Shown here piece by piece: positions 1 through 7,489 of a DNA stretch of 9,451 bases. A program made the translations under genes and the position numbers. Origin of the DNA: Cryomorphaceae bacterium (GTDB taxonomy: Bacteria > Bacteroidota > Bacteroidia > Flavobacteriales_D > Crocinitomicaceae); the NCBI GenBank assembly GCA_027485365.1, contig JAIXRD010000269.1, positions 1 through 9,451 on the forward strand. Direction: 5' to 3'. The notes under the pieces are model-generated. The model saw nothing but the letters and a program-made list of their open reading frames with translations, did not search any database and was not told the DNA's origin. The number at the start of each line of letters is the position of its first letter. Positions within the stretch are counted from its first letter, which is position 1.

Positions 1-1121
1 ACATAAACCAAGAATGGATCACAGAGCCGGTTGGAATTCACCAGTTTGTTGTTCATGGTTTAGATGCTAATGGCTGTGCATCAAGTGACACAACCCAAAT
101 TGAAGTATATCCTTTACCTCATGTAGTTGCCGGTAATGATACCACAATTTGTTCAGGCTCAACCTTACTCTTGCAAGCCAGTGGGGCTATTCAATACCAG
201 TGGTCGAACCAAGTTATAAATGGAAGTATGGTCTCCATTCATACGAACCAAGATTTAAGCGTATTGGGAATCAATGAACATGGATGCCAAGCAATCGACA
301 GCATACACATTGGGATTGACTCTATACCGAATTTAGCCTTTAATATAGCGCCATACCATGGATGTATTCCGGTTGAAATTAATTTACAAAATCAATCCTC
401 CGGAAATTCTTTTACCCAAGTTCAATGGTTGAGCAGCAACGGTGCCATTGCATTTGGTGATTCTGCACAGCTCCTATTTACTGAAGTGGGATGTTTCGAT
501 CTAACCCAAACGGTTACCACGGTGCTTGGTTGTACCTATTCAACTACGCAATCCAATGTAATCTGTACAAACCCTTTACCTACCTCTCAGTTTTCACTTC
601 CTCAGACAGCCTTTTCAACCATGAATTACGGCGGAAACTTTACGAACTTAAGTTCCGGTGCAGGAGGATATCTTTGGGATTTTGGAGATGGTAGTGAACC
701 AAGCAATGAAGAACAACCCTATCATAATTTCCCGGACCAACAGGCTGCATCCTATCAAGTCATGTTAATCGCATACAATGAGTTTGGCTGTTCAGATACG
801 AGCTATCAAATCATTCAAATAAGCGAAGAATTAGCCTTCTATGTTCCAAATTCCTTCACTCCGGATGGCAATCAATTTAACAATGTGTGGCAACCTGTGT
901 TTACTGAGGGGCTCGATCCGCAAGCATATCATGCTGTCATATATAATCGTTGGGGGGAAATAATATGGGAAAGCTATGATGCGGCTGTTGGTTGGGATGG
1001 CACTTATGGGTTAAACGGTATTTCTGTTCAAGATGATGTCTATATTTACAATATCACCTTCGGATATAAGGATTCGGCAAAAAAAGAACGAATTAATGGA
1101 CATATTGTATTGATCAAGTAA
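1..1121 (+). CDS. Type IX secretion (type B sorting) PKD-domain protein, 3' end only
   Basis: The C-terminal 372 residues of a larger protein whose start lies left of the window; the frame is open from base 3. The visible part is a string of extracellular immunoglobulin-like repeats with regularly spaced Cys and Gly-Cys pairs. It includes a clear PKD repeat (WDFGDG at about nt 675-692, followed by the usual strand ending in NEFGCSDT). The last roughly 93 residues (from about nt 838, starting FYVPNSFTPDG and containing YNRWGEIIWES and GWDGTYG) match the gliding-motility-associated C-terminal (CHU_C) domain. In Bacteroidota this domain is the type B signal for export across the outer membrane by the type IX secretion system. 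The protein is therefore probably a cell-surface or released adhesin-like protein; its ligand cannot be told. It stops with TAA, 33 bp before the next gene on the same strand. Confidence 0.9.
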   Translation, partial: INQEWITEPVGIHQFVVHGLDANGCASSDTTQIEVYPLPHVVAGNDTTICSGSTLLLQASGAIQYQWSNQVINGSMVSIHTNQDLSVLGINEHGCQAIDSIHIGIDSIPNLAFNIAPYHGCIPVEINLQNQSSGNSFTQVQWLSSNGAIAFGDSAQLLFTEVGCFDLTQTVTTVLGCTYSTTQSNVICTNPLPTSQFSLPQTAFSTMNYGGNFTNLSSGAGGYLWDFGDGSEPSNEEQPYHNFPDQQAASYQVMLIAYNEFGCSDTSYQIIQISEELAFYVPNSFTPDGNQFNNVWQPVFTEGLDPQAYHAVIYNRWGEIIWESYDAAVGWDGTYGLNGISVQDDVYIYNITFGYKDSAKKERINGHIVLIK

Positions 1122-1132
1122 CTGATTAATCC

Positions 1133-1140
1133 TAATTTAG
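1133..1140 (+). promoter_or_regulatory. Possible -7 promoter box before SIMPL gene
   Basis: TAATTTAG matches the Bacteroidota -7 consensus TAnnTTTG at all but one fixed base. It ends 14 bases before the ATG at 1155 and overlaps the start of a purine-rich AGAGGAAA stretch that could act as ribosome binding site. No convincing -33 element was found. The gene could equally be read through from the upstream gene. Confidence 0.3.
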
Positions 1141-1154
1141 AGGAAAAATAACGT

Positions 1155-1895
1155 ATGGAATTTCTCAAAAAACACTTTTCAATTTTAATAATCAGTATAT
1201 CTGTTATGATAACCGGTTTAATTCTTGGTCGATCATATTTAGCGAAAGGTAAAGCAGATCCCAAAATTAATGTGGTCGGAATGGGAGAAGAGACTTTTGA
1301 CTCAGATTTAATCGTATGGAACGCTTCTTTTAGTAGAAATGATTACGAATTAAAGACCGCGTACTTTTCCTTAAATCAAGACTTAAAAGAACTCAAAAAC
1401 TATTTAAAAAAGAAAGGCGTTAGCGAGAAAGATATAATCATTGAAGCTGCGAATATTGAGAAACAATACAGTTATGATTATGACGAAGAAGGAAATTTGA
1501 TTTCTACAAACTTCAATGGCTACAGCATTACACAAAACGTAAAAGTTCAATCTAAAAATGTCGATTTAGTAGAAAAGGTTTCCAGAGAGGTATCGGAGCT
1601 CATTAATACAGGAATTGAACTTAACTCGCAATCACCTGAATATTATTATACCAAAATGGCTGATTTAAAATTAAAAATGATTGAAAAAGCAACGAGCGAC
1701 GCACGGAAGCGCGCTGAAAAAATCGCTGAAAATGGCGGTGGAAGTTTAGGTAACTTGAAAAATGCTGACATGGGGGTATTTCAAATTACGGCAGAAAACA
1801 GTTCTGAAGACTATGAATGGGGCGGAAGTTTTAACACATCCGCACGCAGAAAAACTGCTCACATTACCATCAGACTAGAATACGAAGTAGACTAA
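1155..1895 (+). CDS. SIMPL domain-containing (DUF541) membrane-anchored protein
   Basis: A 246-residue protein of the SIMPL/DUF541 family, periplasmic or surface proteins of poorly known biochemical role (in other bacteria linked to oxidative stress, or to signalling in eukaryotic homologues). A single hydrophobic segment at about residues 7-24 is an uncleaved anchor or signal sequence. Family hallmarks follow: the opening strand INVVGMGEETFDSD, a helix-rich middle with the alternating YFSLNQDLKELKNYLKK stretch, a GYSITQNVKVQ strand, and the conserved C-terminal helix with ATSDARKRAEKIAE. Length is typical of the family. The start at 1155 has AGGAAA about 8 bases upstream. It ends one base before the stop of the convergent gene, so the two transcripts must overlap or share a bidirectional end. 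No catalytic residues are recognised. Confidence 0.88.
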   Translation: MEFLKKHFSILIISISVMITGLILGRSYLAKGKADPKINVVGMGEETFDSDLIVWNASFSRNDYELKTAYFSLNQDLKELKNYLKKKGVSEKDIIIEAANIEKQYSYDYDEEGNLISTNFNGYSITQNVKVQSKNVDLVEKVSREVSELINTGIELNSQSPEYYYTKMADLKLKMIEKATSDARKRAEKIAENGGGSLGNLKNADMGVFQITAENSSEDYEWGGSFNTSARRKTAHITIRLEYEVD

Positions 1896-1896
1896 G

Positions 1897-2487
1897 CTAT
1901 TTAACAAAATCATAGGTCTTGAATTTGAAAATTCTTAACTGAACTCCAAATTCATTTTTAATAGACATCGTATTAGTAATAGGCCCAGGAACATAGCGAA
2001 AATACACTTGCGCCTTCACATTCCACGCCTTACTTCGTTTAGAATATCCTGTTTGGTAATGAAAGATCCCAAGTCCAGCGCGGACCGAAAACTGTCCTTT
2101 ATCGTAGCGATCCGTATTGCTTTTAATCAGGTAGTTATACTCCGGGGCTGCAAAAATCTCGATGATTTCTCCGCGACAAGAACGCCCTTTTTTCCGTTGA
2201 TTGATTGGGAATAAGGATTTACGCACATTAAGTCCGGCGGTCAAATACACATTATGCATTTGACTATTATCCGAGGGAGCAGCAAAAGGGAGCGTAGCTC
2301 TTAGTCCGATTTCTGGTTCAAAGTAATTAAGAACGGACCGGGTTAATCCGATAGAGGCAGTATTGAACTGTGCATCTTTAAAGGTTCCTCCGGTGTAGAA
2401 CCCAATATTTTGCTTTTTACGCATATAGGCTTGCGCTGTTGTTTGATGAAGCATAGCCAACGATAGGAATACAATGAAAAAACGCAT
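1897..2487 (-). CDS. Hypothetical exported protein, probable small outer-membrane beta-barrel
   Basis: A 196-residue protein I do not recognise by family. Residues 1-20 (MRFFIVFLSLAML then QTTAQA) form a clear Sec signal peptide, which supports this start over the internal Met12. The rest alternates short amphipathic beta-type strands (IGFYTGGTF, NVYLTAGLNV, FSVRAGLGIFHYQTGY, VKAQVYFRYVPG, EFGVQLRIFKFK), as in 8-strand outer-membrane barrels, with aromatic residues at strand ends. One pair of Cys-poor, Lys/Arg-rich turns (NQRKKGRSCRGE) would face the outside or periplasm. The start codon lies inside the 3' arm of a hairpin (2477-2518) that also looks like the terminator of the upstream lipoprotein gene, so expression may depend on read-through or on hairpin opening. 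A role as an 'outer-membrane protein with barrel fold' is inferred only from the strand pattern. Confidence 0.72.
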   Translation of the reverse strand: MRFFIVFLSLAMLHQTTAQAYMRKKQNIGFYTGGTFKDAQFNTASIGLTRSVLNYFEPEIGLRATLPFAAPSDNSQMHNVYLTAGLNVRKSLFPINQRKKGRSCRGEIIEIFAAPEYNYLIKSNTDRYDKGQFSVRAGLGIFHYQTGYSKRSKAWNVKAQVYFRYVPGPITNTMSIKNEFGVQLRIFKFKTYDFVK

Positions 2488-2518
2488 GAGGTAGATTTTA
2501 CCCTACAACCCATGCGTT
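2477..2518 (-). terminator. Hairpin plus U-run overlapping the start of the barrel gene
   Basis: Read on the - strand, AACGCATG (2518-2511) pairs perfectly over 8 bp with CATGCGTT (2488-2481). An inner stem GTAG/CTAC (2506-2503 with 2494-2491) closes an 8-base loop. The outer stem runs straight into a tract of six U (2482-2477). This is the layout of an intrinsic terminator for the lipoprotein gene ending at 2544. Its 3' arm contains the ATG (2487-2485) of the next gene, so it could also hide that start codon in the RNA. Confidence 0.6.
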
Positions 2519-2543
2519 CAATTTGGTTACAACTAATTAGGAA

Positions 2544-2984
2544 CTAAAAATCTTTCACCGCTCGAGAACAAAAGTTAGAATTCCCATTGCAATAACAGTT
2601 TGAGGTGCCTGTTCCAAAGTGTACTGTATAGTTTTGACTTCCATTTTTGGTTGAGGTCCAATAATGCCAAGAATGAAAATACCCTAAACTCGCCTTCATG
2701 CTATAAACAGCGAGCAACTCGTCTTTCGATGGTAAGCGCCATCCGGCACCACCTTCACTGTAAGAATTAACAATTGAAAGTGATTCGTTGTAGTTATTCC
2801 CTGTAGATTTGGTGACCTGATCTTCTTTGGCAACAACTACACCGTGTTCACCAGAAGCATCCAATTTGATTACAATGCCTCCAAAAGCTTCTTGACCGAC
2901 CTCATAGGTGGGCTGACGATGTTTGTTACATGATAATAAAACAGCTGTTGAAACAGCTAGACAAAACATGATGTTTGTTTTCAT
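2544..2984 (-). CDS. DUF1566-domain lipoprotein
   Basis: A 146-residue protein starting at ATG 2984 rather than the upstream TTG at 3011. From this ATG the N-terminus is a textbook lipoprotein signal: MKTNIMFCLAVSTAVLLSC, with lipobox LLSC and lipidated Cys19, followed by Asn. The mature part opens with VGQEAFGGIVIKLDASGEHGVVV. It then carries the DUF1566 hallmarks: GWRLPSKDELLAVY at about residues 81-94, HYWTST at about 107-112, and the closing RAVKDF. This domain is common in Bacteroidota surface and secreted proteins and resembles a C-type-lectin-like fold; no enzyme activity is known. Three extra Cys (130, 132, 139) near the end may form disulfides outside the cytoplasm. The protein is a single-domain, minimal version of the family. 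It is probably exported to the outer membrane. A terminator-like hairpin follows 26 bp downstream of its stop. Confidence 0.8.
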   Translation of the reverse strand: MKTNIMFCLAVSTAVLLSCNKHRQPTYEVGQEAFGGIVIKLDASGEHGVVVAKEDQVTKSTGNNYNESLSIVNSYSEGGAGWRLPSKDELLAVYSMKASLGYFHSWHYWTSTKNGSQNYTVHFGTGTSNCYCNGNSNFCSRAVKDF

Positions 2985-3109
2985 GGCAGTAGATATTAAA
3001 AGGTTAAACAAGACATCAGTGGTTCAATTTGCGCGCGGAAGGCTTGTTGCCCGGAATTTCCAATCATACCCTGATATTTCGCATAACGGAACGATAATTT
3101 TAAGGTTGC

Positions 3110-4378
3110 CTAGACGTTGAAATTTCCAATTGTTCCCCACAGCGCGCGATAACTCCCATCCTTGTCGTACAACAGGGCTTGTTTCTCCACATTAAATTCA
3201 CGACCGCCTCGGTTATCATTACCTACACCGGCAATGTAGGCCCAATTTCCCCAATTGGATGCTACATCATAATCCACTAAACAATACTCAAACCATGCCG
3301 CGCCATAACGCCAATCTTGTTGCATTCCAAACACCCAATAGCTCGCTAAGATTTGTCGCATGCGGTTTGAAACAAAGCCCGTTTCACGAAGCTCATTCAT
3401 GCCCGCGTTGATTAATGCTTCGCTGGTTTTTCCCTGGGTCCATGCTTCAAATTTTGCACCATCAAAATCGGTATACCGTGCTTGTTGACCAAGCCCATGG
3501 AGTTGAAAATAGGCGTTAGGGAATTTCTTGAAACTGAAACGAAAAAAATCACGCCACAACAATTCAAAGATAACCCAGTAGGTTGATTCATTGGCTACCA
3601 CTTCACGTTCAAAGCGTTTTATTTCACTATAAATCCTACGAGGGGAAATACACCCTTGACTTAACCATGCAGAAAACTTCGAAGAAAAGTCTAGACCAGC
3701 CAACTGATCGCGTGTTTCTTTATAGGTTCGAATCGCTTGTCCTTCCCAGATAAAATACCTCATTCGCTTTTGTGCTTCTATTTCTCCCCCATGCAGCCAC
3801 ACGGAATGCAAACTTGTTTCACTGGTGAAAGGGGATGACTCAATTCGTGGACTTGTAATTTGACGGGGGGCATCAAAGGGTTCACGAACAACGGACTCTT
3901 TTTCAGCGAGCTTTCTGAATTTGGTAAATAGCATTGGAATATCCCGAACACTAAAGGGTAAATCCTCGGGATGAAAAAGCGTACTTGTGGAATAGGTTTC
4001 AAAGTCTATCCCTAGTCCCAACAACTGCTGTTTAACGGATAGCTGTGCTGTTTTCTCCTCACTCCCAACTTGCTTTTTGGTATAAACCTTACGAATGTTA
4101 TATAATTTACAAAGACCAGCGATGTGGTCTTCTGCGGATCCTTCAACAACTAGTACATCACCACCAATTTGTTGTAATTGACCCCTTAGGTTGTTTAAAG
4201 ATTCCTTAATAAAGTTCATTCGCGTGTTTCCAATTCGAGGAATATCCAATTGCTCAAGGCGGGTATCCGGTAAAAAATATATAGGCAACACTTCCTCATT
4301 CTCTTCGATTGCCTTCAACAGGGTTTCATTATCATCAACCCTCAAATCTTCCGTAAACCACACCAACCCTCGTTTCAT
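3110..4378 (-). CDS. DASH-type cryptochrome / photolyase
   Basis: A 422-residue flavoprotein of the photolyase/cryptochrome superfamily, DASH branch. DASH proteins bind FAD and an antenna folate and repair cyclobutane dimers, mainly in single-stranded or looped DNA. Residues 1-130 form the Rossmann-like antenna domain, opening with GLVWFTEDLRVDDN. DASH hallmarks are TYKETRDQLAGLDFSSKFS (about 218-236), the active-site helix FELLWRDFFR (271-280), ELRETGFVSNRMRQ (329-342), and DYDVASNWGNW with GVGNDNRGGREFN (369-396). Manual alignment to E. coli photolyase keeps Glu272 and Trp275 (lesion contacts), Asn375 (facing FAD N5) and a complete Trp electron chain (313, 355, 379). It therefore looks catalytically competent. 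Its ATG overlaps the stop of the upstream gene by 4 nt (ATGA), suggesting coupled translation. It is the last gene of the cassette. Confidence 0.93.
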   Translation of the reverse strand: MKRGLVWFTEDLRVDDNETLLKAIEENEEVLPIYFLPDTRLEQLDIPRIGNTRMNFIKESLNNLRGQLQQIGGDVLVVEGSAEDHIAGLCKLYNIRKVYTKKQVGSEEKTAQLSVKQQLLGLGIDFETYSTSTLFHPEDLPFSVRDIPMLFTKFRKLAEKESVVREPFDAPRQITSPRIESSPFTSETSLHSVWLHGGEIEAQKRMRYFIWEGQAIRTYKETRDQLAGLDFSSKFSAWLSQGCISPRRIYSEIKRFEREVVANESTYWVIFELLWRDFFRFSFKKFPNAYFQLHGLGQQARYTDFDGAKFEAWTQGKTSEALINAGMNELRETGFVSNRMRQILASYWVFGMQQDWRYGAAWFEYCLVDYDVASNWGNWAYIAGVGNDNRGGREFNVEKQALLYDKDGSYRALWGTIGNFNV

Positions 4379-5901
4379 AAATGTTCAATATGTTGTTTAA
4401 TTTCTTGCGCTTTTTCTAAGATTAATTGCTTTTGTGCATCCTCCATTTTATCCCAAACTTTATACATCATCCCTATCCTCGGATTTCGCTCAAGTAAGGA
4501 CCGATTTCTATAATAAAAATCCCAATACAAGGTATTAAACGGACACCCTTTATCTCCAAATTTTTCTTTTGTTTTGTAGAAACACCCCTCACAATAATTA
4601 CTCATTTTTTGGATGTAAGCACCCGAGGAAACATAAGGTTTTGAACCCACAATTCCCCCATCAGCGAATTGGCTCATTCCCCGTGTATTGGTTATCTCTA
4701 CCCATTCAAAAGCGTCGATATAAATCCCCAAATACCACCGATCTACCTCATCGGGATGTACACCAAGCAAGGAAGCAAAATTACCGGTAACCATTAAGCG
4801 TTGAATGTGATGCGCATAGGCATGTTCTACCGATTGCTTGATGGAATGATGCAGGCAATTCATTTTGGTTTCACCCGTCCAAAACCATGTGGGCAGCGGC
4901 GCTTCATTTCCAAAATAATTTAGTTCGGAGAATTCGGGCATTTTAGCCCAATAGATTCCACGCATATATTCGCGCCACCCAAGAATTTGACGAATAAATC
5001 CCTCTACTTGATTTAAGGCGTAGCCTGTTGGATTGTTCATGTAGGCTTGCTCTACTGATTGAATCACTTCAAGGGGACCAATCAACTTGACGTTCAACGC
5101 AAAAGAAATTCGCGAATGGTACACGTACCAATGCTGCGTTGTCATGGCATCTTGATAGGTCCCAAACAAGGGAAGTGCTTGTTCAATAAATTCGCGAAGT
5201 AAGGCAAGTGCGTCGCTTCGTGTAATGGTCCAGTGAAATAAGGTAGGATTAATTTCTCCTATGGTTTGAATGGATGCGCGTTGGATATCTTCGTATACCT
5301 CCGTTTGGTCTGTTGTATGAAGTTCCGTTGGAAAAATCACCTCATTGGGCGGAAGTTTTTTACGGTTATCGTGATCAAAATTCCATTGTCCGCCCACCGG
5401 TTGATCCTGCTCCATTAATACCTGATACTTTTTTCGCATGTGTCTATAGAACGTCTCCATGAGAAACGTTTTCTTCCCTTTAAAAAAGGCTGAAAGATCT
5501 TCCCTTTTCGTTAAAAAATGTTCGGAATCTACCGGTGATAACGGGATGTTTGACTGCTTAAAGTAGGTATCTAGGCGGTATTCATCAGGCCATTGGTAAG
5601 AAATCGTTTCTGCTCCTGTAGTTTTCTCTAGGGCCGAAAGATTCTTGATAAAATCTTGTTGGTTGTTAGGATCGTTGATTTTGAAATAACGAACATGATG
5701 ACCATTCGTATTCAACTGGGTAGCAAAGGCTCTCATTGCGGCAAAAATGGCGACTACTTTTTGGATGTGATGAGTAACGTATTCCGATTCGGATTTTACC
5801 TCCATAAGCACATAGCAAACCGACGAATCCACCGTATTGAACCAACTGTGATTCAAGTTGAGTTGGTCGCCTAAAACAAGTCGTAGTTCACGTATTTCCA
5901 T
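4375..5901 (-). CDS. Iron-sulfur bacterial cryptochrome/(6-4) photolyase (FeS-BCP, PhrB class)
   Basis: A 508-residue protein of the 'photolyase-related' (PF04244) family, whose studied members bind FAD, a lumazine-type antenna and a [4Fe-4S] cluster; Agrobacterium PhrB repairs (6-4) photoproducts. The start MEIRELRLVLGDQLN is the family's usual N-terminus. Hallmarks include the antenna-domain motifs WPDEYR (104-109), FLMETFYRHMRKK (146-158), GFIRQILGWREYMRG (301-315), HHIQRLMVTGNFASLLG (364-380) and DAFEWVEITNTRGMSQFADGG (396-415). Four Cys at 349, 437, 440 and 453 match the PhrB cluster ligands (350, 438, 441, 454) with a constant offset of one. His364/His365 match its active-site histidines in the same way. 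All key residues are therefore present. The gene starts 14 nt inside the end of the DUF2256 gene and overlaps the next gene by 4 nt. Confidence 0.94.
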   Translation of the reverse strand: MEIRELRLVLGDQLNLNHSWFNTVDSSVCYVLMEVKSESEYVTHHIQKVVAIFAAMRAFATQLNTNGHHVRYFKINDPNNQQDFIKNLSALEKTTGAETISYQWPDEYRLDTYFKQSNIPLSPVDSEHFLTKREDLSAFFKGKKTFLMETFYRHMRKKYQVLMEQDQPVGGQWNFDHDNRKKLPPNEVIFPTELHTTDQTEVYEDIQRASIQTIGEINPTLFHWTITRSDALALLREFIEQALPLFGTYQDAMTTQHWYVYHSRISFALNVKLIGPLEVIQSVEQAYMNNPTGYALNQVEGFIRQILGWREYMRGIYWAKMPEFSELNYFGNEAPLPTWFWTGETKMNCLHHSIKQSVEHAYAHHIQRLMVTGNFASLLGVHPDEVDRWYLGIYIDAFEWVEITNTRGMSQFADGGIVGSKPYVSSGAYIQKMSNYCEGCFYKTKEKFGDKGCPFNTLYWDFYYRNRSLLERNPRIGMMYKVWDKMEDAQKQLILEKAQEIKQHIEHL

Positions 5902-6040
5902 TCGTTTTATTAGTTCTGCAGCGATCGCTGCAATAAATCACTTCTTCCCAGACACGCTCCCATTTTTTTCTCCACGAAAAAGGACGTTTACAAACCGGAC
6001 AAATTTTCTGCGGAAGATTCGCCTTTTTAACGTTTTTCAT
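5888..6040 (-). CDS. DUF2256 family small Cys4 protein
   Basis: A 50-residue protein; start taken at ATG 6040 because the DUF2256 core (NLPQKICPVCKRPFSW, residues 8-23) begins just after it, and longer starts add only unconserved residues. It has the family's pattern: CPVC (Cys14, Cys17), the basic Trp-rich stretch WRKKWERVWEEV (23-34), then YCSDRC (Cys37, Cys41). Two Cys pairs at this spacing suggest a zinc-ribbon or small metal-binding fold. The biochemical role of DUF2256 is not established. It sits between two flavoprotein genes and overlaps both (14 nt with the stop of the upstream gene, 14 nt with the start of the Fe-S photolyase gene). This argues that its product works with them, for example in cofactor maturation or DNA contact, but that is inference. 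Confidence 0.87.
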   Translation of the reverse strand: MKNVKKANLPQKICPVCKRPFSWRKKWERVWEEVIYCSDRCRTNKTNGNT

Positions 6041-7487
6041 GTTGAACTCTATTTGGTGAAACATGTGTAGCCAATACTTTTTTACCAAAGGTTCTGGCGT
6101 TAGGCGACTTTTTTATTCCATACATGATATCAGAAGCATGTTTACGAGAAGTTTCTATGTCTATAATCGGTAAGGGGTAATCAACGCCGAGGCGACACGC
6201 ATAAAATACTTGGTCAATTTCACTCATTTTCCATGGTTCATGTATCAAGGAAGATGGAACATCTTTCAATGCTGGAATCCATTTCCTTATAAAATCTCCT
6301 TCCGGATCGTGCGCTTCCGAATTTTTTATTGGATTATAAATTCTTAAGGTATTTACTCCGGTTAAGCCGGCTTGCATTTGAATTTGGGGATAATGTATAC
6401 CGGGTTCATAATCCAGAAACTGACGCGCCAAGAAATGAAGGTCTCTCCAATCTTGCCATAAATTGTAAACAAAAAAGGAAACGACCATGGCGCGCATACG
6501 AAAATTCAAATAACCGGTAGCAACCACACAGCGCATGCACGCATCCACTAAAGGAATCCCCGTTTTACCCTCTTGCCAGGCGCTAATGAACACGTCATTT
6601 TTCACCTTGCCTAGGCCTTCAAATGCCGAATTAACGGGCAAGAATTCCATCCGACATTCGGTTTCAAACTTTTGAATGAAATGGCAATGCCAATGCAATC
6701 TTGAAATGAAATTAGCAAGTGAACGTGCATTCCCGCCTAGCTTTTTTGTACTCAGAGCACGCTGATAAACTTGTCGAATGGAAAGGTTTCCATAGGCTAA
6801 ATAAGGAGACAAGCGACTGCACGATTTTCTGGCTGCCTCAGGCTTGGAAATATGTAAAGAATAGGTTCTATGACGGGCCTCAATAAAAGTATCCAAATAG
6901 CGTTTGGCATTGAGTACTCCCCCTGGTTGGAAGGTTTTATTTGAGGTTTTAATTGCTTCAGGCAAGGAGGTTTCATTCGCTAAATCACATGAGACATTGA
7001 CAGAAATTAACTGCTCGAGCATAGGGTCGTCTAACGGCGCATGCATAAATTTAAGCCATTCTTTGTCCCAGGTTTTGCGATGCTTTAATCCGCGTATCAC
7101 GCCGTTGGATTGAAATTCATACCATGGAATTTGCTTTAACTTAAGTAAGGCCGCAATTCGTTTGTCTCGATTGTATGAAATCCAGTTTCCAGTTTCTTGA
7201 TGGGAAAACACCCCTTGAATATCATAGTGGGTACTCAATGTTTCGAACACCAAATCAGCACTGCCGTGTACTATGGTAACAAATTGATTAGGTAAGCATT
7301 GTTTTAGCTGATTCAACGACTCATATACAAAGCGCCAATGACGCACATCCGAATCCTCTGCCTCCATCAATTCAGGTTCAAAAACATACAGTAAAATAAG
7401 GGGTAGACCCTGTTCTATGGCTCGCTTAAGCGGTAAGTGATCGCTAATGCGTAAATCACGTTTAAACCAAAGCACATTTACTTTCAT
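6027..7487 (-). CDS. Atypical photolyase/cryptochrome-family FAD-binding protein
   Basis: A 486-residue protein of the photolyase/cryptochrome superfamily. ATG 7487 is chosen because the family N-terminus MKVNVLWFKRDLRISDH follows at once; the 45-nt upstream extension is unconserved. Residues 1-130 are the antenna (Rossmann-like) domain. The FAD domain shows SRLSPYLAYGNLS (about 224-236), the helix FISRLHWHCHFIQKFE (260-275), AWQEGKTGIPLVDACMR (303-319), GYLNFRMRAM (325-334), DWRD (346-349), and DYEPGIHYPQIQMQAG (359-374) followed by LRIYNP. Compared by eye with E. coli photolyase, the lesion-contacting Glu274 is Arg263, FAD-facing Asn378 is His365, proximal Trp382 is Ile369, and Trp384 is Met371. 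It belongs to a separate subfamily found alongside DASH and Fe-S photolyases; repair activity cannot be assumed. It is the first gene of the cassette, and its end overlaps the DUF2256 start by 14 nt. Confidence 0.88.
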   Translation of the reverse strand: MKVNVLWFKRDLRISDHLPLKRAIEQGLPLILLYVFEPELMEAEDSDVRHWRFVYESLNQLKQCLPNQFVTIVHGSADLVFETLSTHYDIQGVFSHQETGNWISYNRDKRIAALLKLKQIPWYEFQSNGVIRGLKHRKTWDKEWLKFMHAPLDDPMLEQLISVNVSCDLANETSLPEAIKTSNKTFQPGGVLNAKRYLDTFIEARHRTYSLHISKPEAARKSCSRLSPYLAYGNLSIRQVYQRALSTKKLGGNARSLANFISRLHWHCHFIQKFETECRMEFLPVNSAFEGLGKVKNDVFISAWQEGKTGIPLVDACMRCVVATGYLNFRMRAMVVSFFVYNLWQDWRDLHFLARQFLDYEPGIHYPQIQMQAGLTGVNTLRIYNPIKNSEAHDPEGDFIRKWIPALKDVPSSLIHEPWKMSEIDQVFYACRLGVDYPLPIIDIETSRKHASDIMYGIKKSPNARTFGKKVLATHVSPNRVQHEKR

Positions 7488-7489
7488 TA

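Larger units (their letters stand above)
3110..7487 (-). other. Four-gene photolyase/cryptochrome operon
   Basis: Four - strand genes are packed with overlaps at each junction: 6027-6040, 5888-5901 and 4375-4378. No promoter or terminator is visible inside. They are almost certainly one transcript starting in the gap at 7488-7552. The order is atypical photolyase-like protein, DUF2256, Fe-S photolyase, DASH cryptochrome. No light-responsive regulator gene (for example a B12-dependent MerR-type or an anti-sigma pair) lies within the window. Confidence 0.82.

Noticed and set aside
2629..2636. TAGTTTTG match to the promoter box on the + strand
   Set aside because: It lies inside the coding region of the - strand lipoprotein gene with no + strand gene downstream; a six-base pattern is expected by chance every few kilobases.
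2985..3011. TTG start nine codons upstream for the DUF1566 lipoprotein
   Set aside because: The ATG at 2984 gives a standard-length lipoprotein signal peptide; the TTG form puts extra residues before it.
2985..3109. Terminator for the photolyase operon in the 125-bp gap
   Set aside because: I looked for a stem with U-run on the - strand after 3110 and found only short, weak pairings (for example GGC/GCC near 3041-3050); none is convincing. A 10-base repeat AATTTCCAAT near 3056 and 3122 looks like chance.
2923..3120. Open frame on the + strand across the gap after the DASH gene
   Set aside because: No recognisable domain or start signal; it runs antisense into the lipoprotein signal-peptide region.
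6041..6088. Longer start for DUF2256
   Set aside because: It adds 16 unconserved residues overlapping the flavoprotein gene; ATG 6040 sits right before the conserved core.
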